Assembly: GCF_032062135.1 (NCBI RefSeq)
Contig: NC_092862.1
Span: 97,144,959 to 97,208,958, forward strand
From: Pyxicephalus adspersus
Lineage: Eukaryota; Chordata; Amphibia; Anura; Pyxicephalidae
Direction of reading: 5' to 3'
Length of the DNA: 64,000 bases
Each line of letters opens with the position of its first letter. Within the stretch, counting starts at the first letter, position 1. This document shows positions 44,339 through 55,932 of this stretch, one piece after another. Made by a program: the position numbers and the translations under genes. A model generated the notes under the pieces. That model saw only the letters and a program-made list of their open reading frames with translations, made no database searches and was not told the origin of the DNA.

Positions 44339-45443
44339 TTACATGGTGCATGCGCCACATCTAAACATACCCTGTATAGTTATTCCTGGTGTCAGACCCA
44401 AGCCAGGTGTGTAATGTCTGGAAATTAGGTGATCTTTTAGAGAGGGGGATTTGCCATAGAGTAATTGGGGTTTGGGGTTATAGTCAAATCCAAGGAATTG
44501 ACTATAGGGTATGCTATTGATAAGAGTCTGGGGATGGGCACTAGTAGCATGCAGAATAGTATTGCCCGCAGTGCTTATCCTGTAGAGAGTGGTGTTAATG
44601 GTTTGATTGTCATCAAACATAAGGTAGACGTCCAAAAAGGGCAATTGTTTTGCATTGGATTTAATTGTAAACTTAAGATTGAATGTATTGTGTTGGAGAG
44701 TATCAAAGAATTCCAGGAGTAAATCTGATGGTCCTGTCCGTATGACCAAGATGTCATCAATTGTATCGCCACCAAGCTAGAATTAGGTTGCTCATTGATG
44801 GTGATCTGAAGAGTGGGTTTTCCCATGCACCAAGATAAAGGTTCACGTATGAGGGTGCACATTTTGTCAACATAGCTACCCCTTGTTTTTGAACATACAT
44901 GTGAATATTGAACAAGAAGAAATTTCTCCTAAGAATATAACGTAGCAAGGGAATGGTAAAGGGATTTTTGGAAGGTGTTAATGAGGTAATTCTTTGCAAG
45001 CTTGTTTGTATAACTTGCAGGCCTTTTCTCATGAGGAATCCTACTGTACAGGGCTTCAACATAAATAGCAACTAGGAGTGTATTATCAGGTACTTTCATG
45101 CGGTTGGTAAGTTTTAACTATTCAATTATGTCCTTTATATAGGACGGAAGATTAATCACAAGGGGTCTAAGATAAGAATCTCACATTTCACTTGCATTAG
45201 AAGAGATTGAGTTAATGCCTGCTATTATGGTACGACCTGTAGGGGTTTTTGGGAATCTTTATGAATCTTTAGTAAAGCATAAAAGGTTGGGATCATGGGG
45301 TACTTGATGGAAAGGTAATCCTTGGTATGTTTGTCAATAACATTGGTTTTATAAGCTTCCCAGATTAGTGAATTAAATTCTTGTACATATTCTTCAAATA
45401 AATTGTTAGTGATAGGCGTGTGCCATTTTAGAAAACTAATCAA
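44339..45443 (-). pseudogene. Penelope-type reverse transcriptase remnant
   Basis: Starting at 45443, FLKWHTPITNNLFEEYV and YPMIPTFYALLKIHKD (the conserved PxFYxLPKIHK block) are readable. Then VQKQGVAMLTKCAPSYVNLYLG in another frame matches the block before the active site. The active site follows near 44758-44764, where one extra base disrupts the YIDD signature; the next frame continues VIRTGPSDLLLEFFDTL, KQLPFLDVYL, TTLYRIST and NTILHATSAHPQ, ending CGACTM before the GIY-YIG domain. Blocks are in the expected order, in three frames. Confidence 0.8.
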
Positions 45444-45490
45444 GCAGGGTATACTTTCTACCTTCTATCACTCTCTCTGGGTATCAATTA

Positions 45491-47297
45491 CACTGGTGAA
45501 CAATTTTGAACACATTTTTTGTTGACTTCAATTTTTAAGTTTATTTACACTAAAATAGGTTTTTTCTCTACCTCTTATATTAATGCGATTACTGTAGCGT
45601 GGATTTGTATAGGCTTTTCATTTAAATGCAAGACAGTGTGGTGAGAGGTTGAGCACTGCTCTACATAGTGAATAAGCAAAATTTATTTTTCTACTTACAC
45701 ATGTATTTCTATTCTTTCAGATCATGTCTGGCTCTGCTGTTTCTCGTCATAAGTGCCTAAACAACCCTAAATCATTTTGTTATATCTGTGGCAGTTTCAC
45801 CATTCCCAGTCAAAGGGCGAACATCAGCACATTTGTAGAGCAAGCCTATTTGGCATAATTCAAGTTAAAATTGGTGATCAAGACAAGTCTTGGGCCCCTC
45901 ATAAGGTGAGCAAACAGTGTTGAGGGTTTACAAATGGGGACAAAGGGAACACGTGATAAGATGCCATTTGGTGTATCTATGGTTTGGCGAGAACCACGGG
46001 ATCATTTCAGTGACTGCTACTTTTCTATAATGAAAACTTCGGGATATAACAAGAAAAATAAATGTAACAGAGTATCCTAGTCTACCCTCGGCTATACGCC
46101 CAGTGGGTCAATAAGATGAAATCCCAGTGCCGGTTTTTGTTACACTACTCTCTCTCGAAGAACATGATTATGGTGATGAACTAGGTGACAACAATGATGA
46201 AGAGTTTGAAATGGATTTGATCAGCATGAGTTGAGTAATTTGGCGCATGATTTGGGACTGTCGAAGAAGGCTTCAGAACTCCTAGTATCAAGACTGCATG
46301 AGAAAAACTTACTTGAAAAGGAACAAAGATATCGTACTTTCAAACCAGGGAAATTGCATTTCTGCAGTACTTTAGAAATGACAGTGGTTTTGTGTATTGT
46401 CATAACATACCTGGTTTATTGGAGGAATTGGGAATTCCAATCTATAACCCAACTGAATGGCAACTATTCATCGATAGCTCAAAGCGGAGCTCAAAGTGTG
46501 TCCTCCTTCACAATGGCAATATATTTGGGTCAGTTTCTCAGTTTCAATTGGACATTCAGTTTCTCTTTGTGAAGAATATGCAGACTTAAAGAAAGTCATT
46601 GAGTTGTTGCACAATCACCAAAACAATTGGGTCATCTGTGTTGACCTAAAAATGGTATGCTTCCTTCTTGGTCAGCAATGCGGATACACCAAGTATCTCT
46701 GTTATCTGTGCATGTGAGACAGCAGAGCTTGTGAGAGGCATTGGGTGGAAAGGATTTGGCCTCCAAGATCTGCCCTAAAACCAGGTGATCCAAACATTCT
46801 ACATGAGCCACTTGTTGATAGAAAGAATTAATATATTCCCACCTCTGCACATGGAACTGGGTCTGATGAAGCAGTTCGTTAAAGCTTTGCCAACTGAAGG
46901 AGACTGTTTCAAGTACCTCATTTTGGCATTTCCTAGACTGTCATTTGAAAAAATAAAGGCTGGTGTGTTTGATGGTCCACAGATTCGGCAGCTCATCAAA
47001 GATGAACATTTCATTAGGACATTGTCAGACGTCGAAAAGAATGCTTGGTTATCATTCAAAGCCATTGTCAAGGACTTACACAAGCAAATAATTACACAGA
47101 AATTGTGCAGAAACTCTTGGAGAGCTACAAAATGCTTGGTTGCAATATGAGCATCAAGGTGCATTTTCTGCATAGCCATCTTTCTAACTTCCCAGGAAAA
47201 CCTTGGTGCAGTGATGAGCAAGGTGAAAGATTTGAAGGTCATGGAAGGACGAATCAGGGTAGATGAGATGTACATATGATGGCCGACTATTGTTAGA
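45491..47297 (+). mobile_element. CACTG-ended DNA transposon, copy C, 3'-truncated
   Basis: The left end CACTGGTGAACAATTTTGAA directly follows TTA (45488-45490) and matches the copy B terminus, including AAAATTTTTTGTTG-like sequence. The coding region runs to the same C-terminal motifs as B, but the right terminus is missing: at 47297 the sequence changes to the foldback family. Confidence 0.75.
45724..47280 (+). pseudogene. transposon protein remnant, copy C (possible CMC-type transposase)
   Basis: After a TTCTATTCTTTCAG acceptor, ATG at 45724 opens MSGSAVSRHKCLNNPKSF then CYICGSFTIPSQRANIS, the best-preserved N-terminus of the three copies. Then come KSWAPHKV, an acidic DNNDEEFEMD stretch, SNLAHDLGLSKKASELLVS, LGIPIYNPTEWQLFID, WVICVDLKMVCFLLGQQCGY, LPPLHMELGLMKQFVKALP-like sequence, FDGPQIRQLIKDEHF and, in another frame, IKVHFLHSHLSNFPGKP. 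The final MADYC block is broken. Stops and frameshifts number about ten. The two Cys pairs (CYIC and QC..C) may bind zinc. Confidence 0.65.
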
Positions 47298-47450
47298 TAG
47301 GGTTGAGCAAGCAAAATATTTAATTTCGATCTTGCGGCGAATCGGGCCTTTCTCGCCTACAGAACATGTAAGCGAGAATGGCCTTGTTATGTGCCACAAG
47401 CTCGATGCCGAACAGAATGCCGAACTATAGTGACGTTTTATTTTAACTTT
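47296..47450. repeat. foldback repeat family terminus
   Basis: GGGTTGAGCAAGCAAAATAT followed by GATCTTGCGGCGAATCGGGC matches the minus-strand end of the copy at 6035-6381. It abuts the truncated transposon copy C. Confidence 0.5.
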
Positions 47451-48314
47451 TCCTTACCTTATATACCCGCCTGGGAAAAAGAACTTTCTGTTACTCTGAG
47501 GATGATTGTATAAGCCTATGGCAAACCATTAATAGAAACATAATTGCACTTGAAAACACTTATAAGATCCTCATGTGGTTAAAGTTAAGTTTGGCGCGGA
47601 TTGCATATGCAGTCCCATCTCCCAATTGTTTCTGTGGCTGTTGATCCGGGGCACTATGGGCCATGTCTGGTGGCATTGGCCCAAGGCATCTAGATTATGG
47701 ACTAGAGTGTACCATATGAATAATTCTGTTTTAGGCATTAACTTACCTAGAGATCAGTGACATGCCTTGCTTTATCTACATTCAGCTAATATTGAGAGGT
47801 GGTCCGCTACTCTTAAAACACAAACTTTCATGGCTGCCAAGCAAACTAATTGCACACGCATAGAAAATCCCCTTTTTAAATTTCTTAGAAATAAAAAAAA
47901 CGCTTACATAGTATGATGATTATTGAAAAAATCACTGCTATTAATAATGATAATCAAGAAATATGGGACTTTTAGGGCTGTAGTATTTACTTACTTAATT
48001 TAAAACACAGCATAAAATGTAAGCATATAATGATACTTTGTTGTAACAATATTTGAAAATGTAAATATAAAGTTGAAATGAACTTATTACTTATAATAAT
48101 AAAGGTAAAATTTAGGTTCTCTAGATTTTCTGAGGAAGCTGACTGGGGTTCTGCCAAACGCTTAGAGAATGCTAAACCAACTAGAATGCCCCATATGTCT
48201 AGGGTTATTTACCCAAAGGGTGAAAACGTTTTTTATGCTTTGTTTTTCAATTAAGTAAATAAATACTACTGTTACTAATGTGATTTTTTATTAAAATATT
48301 TGAATTTGTACTTA
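47451..48314. other. unassigned DNA
   Basis: No supportable gene. A TGAGGAAGCTGACTGGGGTT block (48132-48152) resembles retroelement terminal-repeat sequence but is too short to name. Confidence 0.4.
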
Positions 48315-48316
48315 TA

Positions 48317-48994
48317 CGAGGGGGTGCTGATAAGTTCCTGGCTTTGCCCCCTTCCAGATGAAATAGAAAAATGAGTGTGGCGGCATATGACAGCCTAATA
48401 TCTTAGTATGTAACTGTGCAAATATCAGGTCTTTGCAATGCATAAAACTGTTTTTTCTTTAGTGAGAAGCTGTGATGGCAGAGGCGCAAGCAAGTTTCAT
48501 GTTGTTGGAGTTACGGGCTGTCATGAAGTTTTTGTTTCTCCAGGGAAAATCAGCAAAGGACATTCACACTGAGACCAGACAGTATTATGCTAACCTCTTG
48601 GAAAAGCGTGGAAAGTTGACCAAAGGGATCCTTTTTTTGCAGGACAATGCACCTGCGCACACGTCCAACATTGTGGCTGCCAAATTGAACACCCTGGGTT
48701 TCCAATTGGTCAACCATCTCTTCTTTTCATCTGACCTGGCCCCTTCGGACTATTATCTGTTCCCGAATTCGAAGAAACACCTAAACGGGCAACGTTTTGA
48801 GGACATTTCTGACATCAAATATGCTTCTGAGAGCTGGTTTACAGCCCAAACAAAGGACTTTTATTTTAACAGTCTAGAAAAGCTGCAACTACACTGTACC
48901 AAGTGCATCAGTCTCAGGGGGGAATATGTTGAATAAATGTGTTATTTCATAACTCTGGCTCTCTTTTTTCTGGGCAAAGCCAGGAACTTCTCAG
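48317..48994 (+). mobile_element. mariner element copy 1, internally deleted and 3'-truncated
   Basis: The left TIR begins CGAGGGGGTGCTGATAAGTT after TA (48315-48316), the mariner target. The right TIR (inverse of CTGAGAAGTTCCTGGCTTTG) stops at 48994, twelve or so bases short of the terminus, where a gypsy fragment starts. Copy 2 at 60647 shares both UTRs. Confidence 0.85.
48472..48936 (+). pseudogene. mariner transposase with in-frame internal deletion
   Basis: Full mariner transposases are about 340 residues with a D,D34D triad. This frame is open for 154 residues. Residues 1-30 (MAEAQASFMLLELRAVMKFL, then QGKSAKDIH) are the start of the N-terminal helix-turn-helix. The protein then jumps to QYYANLLEKRGKLTKGILFL, followed by QDNAPAHTSN (second Asp) and SSDLAPSDYYLFP (third Asp, exactly 34 residues later), and ends with CISLRGEYVE. 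The first catalytic Asp and most of the DNA-binding region are lost, yet the reading frame is preserved across two deletions. It cannot be a working transposase. Confidence 0.85.
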
Positions 48995-49720
48995 AGGCCA
49001 ATAAATTTGGGTCCTAGCTTGGCCGAGGGTTGGCGGAGGGGAATGTTGCGGGTAGAAACCCAAACCAGATCACCCGGTTGGAACTGGGGCTCAGGGGAGC
49101 TATGGCGATCTGCAAACTTTTTCTGCTGGGCTACTGCCTTTCTAAGATTATTCTGGACCTGGTTCCAAACAAATCGGGAACGTTCTACCCAATCGTTAAG
49201 GTCGGGAAGATCAGAGGGTGGACCTAAGAGAGAGGACACTTTGGGACTCCGACCCCCGACACACATAAACGGAGAGATCCTGGTGGAGGAGTGCTCTGCG
49301 TTGTTATATGCCACCTCCGCAAAGGGGAGATAGTCAGCCCATCTCTCCTGGCAATCAGATATAAAGCTCCGGAGGTATTGTTCCAATGATTGGTTGGTTC
49401 GTTCGGTCTGGCCATTCGACCATGGCTCGATGCCCATTTGGGCACAGAACTCCCTCCAGAACCGAGACACAAACTGAACCCCAATGTCTGAAACAATTTT
49501 CTCTGGAGCCCCATGAAGACGGAACACATGAAACACAAATAAGTCGGCCAATTCCTTGGCCGAGGGTAACTTGGGTAGCGGTATGAAATGGGCTTGCTTA
49601 CTGAAGCGATCTACCACTACCCAGATCACCGTGAACCCTAAGGACCTTGGAAGATCCGTGATGAAATCCATGGATATGTGGGTCCATGGAGCAGCTCTCT
49701 GCAAACACTTTTGGTAAACT
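48995..49720 (-). pseudogene. Ty3/gypsy integrase fragment
   Basis: Integrase inserts the element's DNA copy. The frame 49704-48991 encodes the core: PWTHISMDFITDLPRS (first Asp), VVDRFSKQAHFIPLP, EKIVSDIGVQFVSRFWREF (second Asp; Ile replaces the usual Arg), NGQTERTNQSLEQYLR (Glu) and WADYLPFAEVAYNNAEHSST. The end has FQPGDLVWVSTRNIPL and KLGPKFIG, the start of the GPF/GPY-type module. Around residue 105, MGIEPWSNGQ lacks about ten residues normally present. No RT, protease or LTR adjoins. Both ends are abrupt; the 3' end meets mariner copy 1. Confidence 0.85.
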
Positions 49721-50837
49721 ATAGATCACACTATAAATTCAAATATAAATGTAAACAAAAACATGTAAAATACTACCCAGCATCATGATTACCGTACAAA
49801 ACTGCAGCTAGCTTCTAAAAAAAAATTTAAATGTAACTTAAACTGTAAGTTGCTGGCAGTAGCTTGATGATAAAAATCTATAGGCCTACCAGTGTTTCTG
49901 CCGAAAGCATTATGTGGATGAAGATGCTTGCCTTTCAAAACTCACTGGAGAAATTATGGTTCTGTTTCCCAATATCCTCTTTTACCTCTATTTATTAAAG
50001 GGTTATGAAATGAAATGGAAGAAGCTGCAGAGGATCAAAAATGCTTGCTATTCAGTCACAATTGGCACTGGTTGGCCACTAGATGGAGCTCAAAGATAGA
50101 TGCACGCAGAAACATTACAGCAGAAATATAAGTGGTGCTAAAAGCATGAAAAACTATTTTTTAAGAACTATGTTTGCAGGAGCATCTTTATTTTGGGGAG
50201 AGGAAAATCATATAAATAAAAACACATGGAAACTTTTGCAGATTTTATAAAGAAATTACAAATAAACAGATATAAATAAAACATAAATCACATAAAAGCA
50301 AAGCCTTTAGATGATGGTCTAGCTTTAGTAACTTAAAAAAGGCAAACAAAAATTATATATGACCTAAAACAAGTCAATTCAGCTGCATGAGTGTTCTAAA
50401 TATGAAGACTATGGGAATAGGAGGTGAAAATATGTTTTTTCCATTTATTCTATCATATTTTTATTAAATGGTAAAAAGACAGACTAAAAGAGGCTGTTTC
50501 TGGATTGTAGGCTAGGAGATTGAAGTAGAGTAGAAGATCAAGTGTCATGGTAAAGATTAGATATCCATTCTGCACTGTAAGTTTGGGAAAACATGGCTTG
50601 AGTAGAAAGTTGTAATATTTGAATAGCAATATAGTATTTGTTGAAAATTAGCATTTCCTAGGCCTTTACTTTTTTCTGTATACATATAAATTTTAAATTT
50701 AGTTTACCCCTTTAAACACATAAACTTATTGACCTTCATTTGCGAGGATCTTAGATCCTGAGATGGAATATTGACAAGAAGAAATCTAAAAATCATAGTA
50801 ATTTAAGAAGGGAATTTATTATTATTGAATGAATCCT
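49721..50837. other. unassigned DNA
   Basis: AT-rich; no supportable gene. A sequence CCACTAGATGGAGC (50076-50089) is one of several CCACTAGATGG words in the window. Confidence 0.45.
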
Positions 50838-51601
50838 TGTCATGCTTGGGGAGACAGGGCCACTAGAGAGAGCTATGGCTTTCACAAAAGTGGTGTGAGC
50901 CCTGAGAAGGGCCAAGGCACAGAGTCTAAGCAGCCACCAGGTTTTCTCCAGAGCCTCTAGGGGTGAGTACGTTGTGCTGCTAGTTACCGCCAATATGCGT
51001 CCTTGGGCACACCAGCGTGGGCAGGAAGATGCACGGTACCAAATCACAAGGCAGAGGATATGTCAAGTAAAGCAGGGTCAAGGCAGGCAGCAAGCAAGAG
51101 AGGTCAGGTCAAAAGCCAGGGGTCAAATACCAGGGATCCAGGAAATAGACACCAGTGACACAGGGGCCACTGTGGACACAGGGAACACAGGAGACACTGG
51201 AAGCAACAAGAGCAGAGGCACAGGTGACACAGGAATATTCACAGACAGAGAGGAACACTGGAACAGCACAAGGGAATAGGCTAGAAACAACAGACTTGGG
51301 CAACAACAAGGAGTTAACACAGAAGCTAGACAGAGGAAACACTGAATTAAGCAATAGGTGAACAGGTACTAGCTTAGCAAACTAGGGGCTCGCCACTAGT
51401 GGAGACATGTTGCACAAACACTGAGTGCAGTGTCCGAGCTAGCTAAATAGCCAGTCATGAATAGGAGGCTATTTTCTGATTGGCTGGCGGATTGATCAAA
51501 ACGGATAAAGCTTGGAAGCAGAAGCACGCTCAGAGTCCGGACAGCCCGCATGCGCAGGAGAGAGATGCCTAGGCTTTAGCAAGGAAGAGGTAAGTGTGAC
51601 A
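50838..51601 (-). mobile_element. solo LTR (gypsy-like)
   Basis: On the minus strand the unit starts TGTCACACTTACCTCTTCC (51601) and ends ...CAAGCATGACA (50838), so it has TG...CA ends. Flanking pentamers are ATCCT (50833-50837) and ATTCT (51602-51606), a target duplication with one change. The interior has tandem-like GACACAGGG...ACACAGG words and a GCATGCGCAGG block. No internal coding sequence is attached, so it is a solo LTR; the shorter copy at 18723-19150 belongs to the same family. Confidence 0.7.
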
Positions 51602-51606
51602 ATTCT

Positions 51607-53717
51607 GTTTCAACATAGTTGTAAGTAGTAGTAGGTTGTGAAGGGTAATGATGGCAGAATGCAATAGCCAATAGGACATTAAGCTGTGAACATTGCAGTG
51701 AATTAAGATGTGAACAGTGCACTTACAAGGATATTTTGGCACTTGAGATGCCAAGGAAGGTCGTATTGTGACTAATTAAATCTGCAATGCACACGCTTGC
51801 CTTGTGCTTGTTGACAGAGTTGTTCAGAAGAGACAATTTTTATATAAGATATGTGTAATATGTGTAAATGTGGGTTGTAGGTGCAGAATGTAATGTTTTA
51901 AGAATAGGTATGAAACTTGCACTGATCCCCAACATAGTATATGCCATAGGTATTTCTAACACGCTAAATCAAATGTTTTCTGTAAGAATACTGGGTGCAG
52001 CATGCCTGCGTTGCCCATTTTCTGTAATTATCAGATGAATTCAGTAACATTTCTAATTTGGTCTGTGATTTGTGGAAATTGAATCCAGCTGGTGAATATA
52101 TCGAGTTACAAGGAAGGGTTGGGCAATCCATGTGTAAATGAGTATCCTGGCAGTCAGTCTAGGTAAACATTTTCTAATGTAAAAATCTGGGGATCTTTTA
52201 AATTTAACCTGTATTGTCATGGCCTTGGTGGAGTTCTTTTTTGGTTCTTGAATTTAATGAACAGTATTCTTTTCGTTTTTCAGATCTTTACAGACGTCAA
52301 TAAGGTCAGATTTGTGAAGTAATTTTGCTGGTCTGAGCCCTAGTTTTGGAAGGAACTTCAGTTTGGAGGGGTCTATAGCATTATTATCGAGCAACAAATC
52401 TAGAGTTACAATTAACTTGCCTCCCATAAATATTGATATTTAACTTAGGAGAGTGATAAATTACACATATCTTTCAAAAACTGTAATTGAGTCAGGGACA
52501 TATTAGGACTATATAGCGACCCTCTGATCAGAGATGTCACTGATTTGCAAGGGCGAAGCTTGTTTCTAATTTAAATAAATAATATAACAGAACCAGTTTT
52601 CATGTAAATTACATTTTTGCATTTTGGGAAAATTGAATTTCCATTTATATATTTTTAATATATAAATAAGGTTCGCAACTACATGCCCAAGAAAATATTA
52701 GCCAAAGGATAGAGATATTTTATTAATGTTCGGAGGGAATGCAACTGAGTTGGTAAAAAATGTAATGTGTTGTTTCTGCCACTGGATGACAGTAGTATAC
52801 TAGGATTAGTCAGTAAGGGAAAAATAGAAACAATTTTGGTATATATGAAGTAATAGGATGTATTAAAATCACATTTTATGATCTATGATATTGTAAAAAT
52901 AAAATAGAGATAGCTAGATAGGGCTTGTGAGTAGAACTAAAAGTAATAGGTCCTGGATTTTAAAATTAATTACATAGAACTTTTTGTGCAGGTAAACTCT
53001 GGTCACTTGAGAGACAAACAGTAATGTCTTCTAAATGTGAACTTAAAGTAAGGAGTACTTAGGGCAATATTTATAAAGAGATTGTGTGAAACGCTAAGTA
53101 TTTTCAATTGAGATTCCAATTAGACATAGTAGACATTTGAACTTATGGACATTGTGTAAGTGTGTGGTAAACAGCCACTAGGGAAGGTTGTAATGAATAG
53201 GGACCAAGTCCTGAGTAACAGCAGTTTCCAAAATTGTTACAGTCAGTGTAGTAATGCATAATTAAAGATGTAAGAGCTTCCAATAACGAAATCATTCCAT
53301 TAACGAGTCGGGTTTTCTTTGTCCAGTTCTTTCTCCCTCCACGAACACATAAGGAGAGTGCCTAAGGTATTCATGCTGCTCCTGAGCAATCCTACCAGCT
53401 GGCACCAGTGGTGACATAGGGAACTGAGTTAGAAATACCTAAGTGTTTAGTAAAGTATGTGTGCACATATGTGTACATACAGTACATACATTTGCAGTGT
53501 ATGTCTTTGCAGTTTATGTATGTGTATACAAGACATGGATAGCTTCTATGTCACCAGCCCCTCCCATACCACCCCAGCCAGCTACCATCACCTCCTCCCA
53601 CCCAACCCCTTCAAATAATACATACAACTTTTGGAATAATATAGCTAGGGTAAGCCATTTATTAACATTATATAATATATAACATCATTACAAAAAACAT
53701 TACAAACATATATAAAT

Positions 53718-53766
<49 letters not shown>

Positions 53767-53820
53767 CTTGGTTACAATATAAAAACTTTCAACAACTGAA
53801 TATTCGCCTATACCGAATTT
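51607..53820. other. unassigned DNA with an AT microsatellite
   Basis: No supportable gene. TGTACATACAGTACATACA-type words occur at 53470-53500, and an (AT)n tract covers 53720-53766. Confidence 0.5.
53720..53766. repeat. (AT)n microsatellite
   Basis: More than 20 AT units just outside the DIRS element. Confidence 0.95.
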
Positions 53821-54689
53821 TCATCTTATAACACTCCCAAACATCCTGAACCCCCAACAAAAACCAAAGACCAACAGATTATTATTTTTGGCCCCCAGGC
53901 ACGCCCCCTTGCCTCGGGTTCCGATATGACCAGACCGATCCCCCAGTCCAGTCCCACCTGTCTACTGTTCTGCCTCACATCTGCTGTCCTAGTGCCACCT
54001 AAAAACATGGGAATGCCCCACAATTGGAATGAGACAGGGAGCTGATCATAAAAACACAGACCACAGAGCAAAATAAAAACTGCACAACACCCCCCCCCCC
54101 CCCCCCAGAAAACTCAACCACCACTTTAACTAAATGCGGCCTTATAAACAATCTGTTCTGTTGAGATTCCCAGTGTCAGATACTCCGAATAGCACTCTTC
54201 TCCAAACCCCAACACGCTGCCTCAGTAGCTACCCTAAATCTAAATGAAGAGGAGTAATTCTTCACCTGGCCCCCCACTGCTAAAATGCATTTTGTAAACA
54301 CAGAAATAAATTGAAAACTCAACAGAGCCAAAACCATTCTGGTGCTCTAAAAGCAACCCTTCCAGCACCTGGGCTAACCATCACAAACTGCTGCACCACC
54401 TACACAGAGCAACTCTCCTGCTCAGATCCCCCACTGCCCATTGCCACCTCTAGCTCAAATCACTCATGCCACACACCACAAAAAGCAGTCAACGTCGCCT
54501 CACTCACCGACCATCTGATCAAGATCTCAGTTGGAGAGCTGGCACTCCAACCACACCGAATTATCATTAAACTATTACAAAAGCATACTCCACACCTACA
54601 GGCCCTCTCTGAGGTCCTTAGTTAACCACACAAAATGTGTAGGCATCCACACCACTGAGGTGGCAGCAGTCAGCCTCCTACTGGAAACC

Positions 54690-55230
54690 CTACCCATGGG
54701 CATAATTTAACATGCAAATGACTGCAGCTGCCGCAGTTTCAGCTTCCGCCTCCCTTGTGCCGCCTGCACCTCTGCTTTTGTGTCTTTCAACTTCCCTATT
54801 GCTCGGCAGCAACCTACTCTCCACTGAGTCCAACTCAATTCCAAGAAAAACCATGACAGTACTAGGACCTTCAGTCTTTCTAGAAGCCAAAGATACCCCA
54901 AACAGTTCCGCCATATGCCTCAAGGAAGCTAAAAAAACTCTCCACACTGTGCTATCCGTCGCCCCGACACACAAGAAATCGTCAAGGTAATGAATGATCA
55001 AGTCCAGTCCGGCCACATCTCTGACTACCCATTCCAGAAAGGAACTGATATGTTTAATCAAAAGACAGGAAATCGCCCAACTCATAGGCATGCAATAGTC
55101 AACAAAGAAGGAACCTTCCCACGTGCACCCCAAGAAATGCAAACTATCCAGATGAACCAACAACAACCTGAAGGCAAACTCAAAGTCAGCCTTCGCTAAC
55201 TAAGCCCCTTCCCTGTAATGCTGACCCCAC
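54690..55230 (-). pseudogene. DIRS reverse transcriptase remnant
   Basis: The RT would copy the element RNA. From about 55225, LAKADFEFAFRLLLVHLDS contains the first catalytic Asp. Then LGCTWEGSFFVDYCMPM, FLEWVVRDVAGLDL and IIHYLDDFLCVG (the DD active site at about 54980-55000) follow, then HMAELFGVSLASRKTEGPST and VMVFLGIELDSVESRLL. The order, and VHxDSxxxLGxxWxGxxFVD in particular, is characteristic of DIRS elements rather than gypsy. An in-frame stop lies just upstream of LAKAD. The RNase H connection (LRQLQSFACML) continues after 54720 with stops. Confidence 0.85.
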
Positions 55231-55615
55231 TTGACCGCTGTATCAAAGGATGTGTAGGCCACAGAACACAAATCAGGCAAAATTGCATCATTCACGGAAA
55301 CCCATATTTGGATAAGACATAAGATGGTGTATGAGCCTGAACTTATTTAGATCCTTTTTAGGCCTCACCCCAAAAGAAGAGACTACCAAATATGCAATCT
55401 ACGGAGCAGAAAACAGACCACTCATTCGTCCCAATTAAATTTCGTTCGCCAACTTCTCCGCCTACCTTTAGTGTGATCCAGAGCCGATTTCAGATTCTTG
55501 GGAATCCAAAACACGTTTGCCAATCTGCTGGGGATCCAGAACCTGTGCCTAAACCCCTCTTCCAAAGTTCCCGCTGCTCCGGATAACTACTTAAAAAGGG
55601 AGCCAATCCAATTTC

Positions 55616-55932
55616 TTAAGCCATCTCCCTACCTAGCTTGCCCCTGTTGGAAACACCAAGCCCAGAATGGGCGCCACAGCACCCAGACCACTCATGCCGG
55701 AAGCGGCAACCCACTCCAAATTTGCAGGCCCCCTCATTAAACTGCCAGTATAGCCCCTTCCGCTGCAAGGCCGGTGCTCCTGAGCTGAAAAAAATACCTG
55801 CCCCCCTGGAAATAACTGTCCCCCAAACCTCACCCAGGTCATTAGCCGCATCCAGAGGACAATGTCCTTATGATCTAAGGGACGGACGAACCATTTTCTG
55901 CTGCCTCTATGCTGGGATAAACCCATTCGCAT
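55616..55932 (-). pseudogene. DIRS gag-type zinc-knuckle region
   Basis: On the minus strand AANDLGEVWGTVISRGAGIF is followed by GLYWQFNEGACKFGVGCRFR and HEWSGCCGAHSG, ending GKLGREMA and a stop. The CKFGVGCRFRH block with following cysteines is the gag C-terminal zinc-binding motif of DIRS elements in vertebrates. It lies upstream of the RT on the same strand, as expected. The N-terminal part of gag is not recognisable. Confidence 0.65.

Larger units (their letters stand above)
43985..45470 (-). mobile_element. Penelope-like retroelement, 5'-truncated
   Basis: A minus-strand element with a Penelope-type reverse transcriptase followed by a GIY-YIG endonuclease, the domain order that defines the group. 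It is cut at about 45470, twenty bases before the start of transposon copy C at 45491. Stops and frameshifts make it inactive. Confidence 0.8.

Noticed and set aside
53826..54071. Open frame on the minus strand resembling part of a DIRS gag or hydrolase region
   Set aside because: A few words (GGTRTADVR, RQVGLD) are suggestive, but their position after the RT does not fit and the match is too short.
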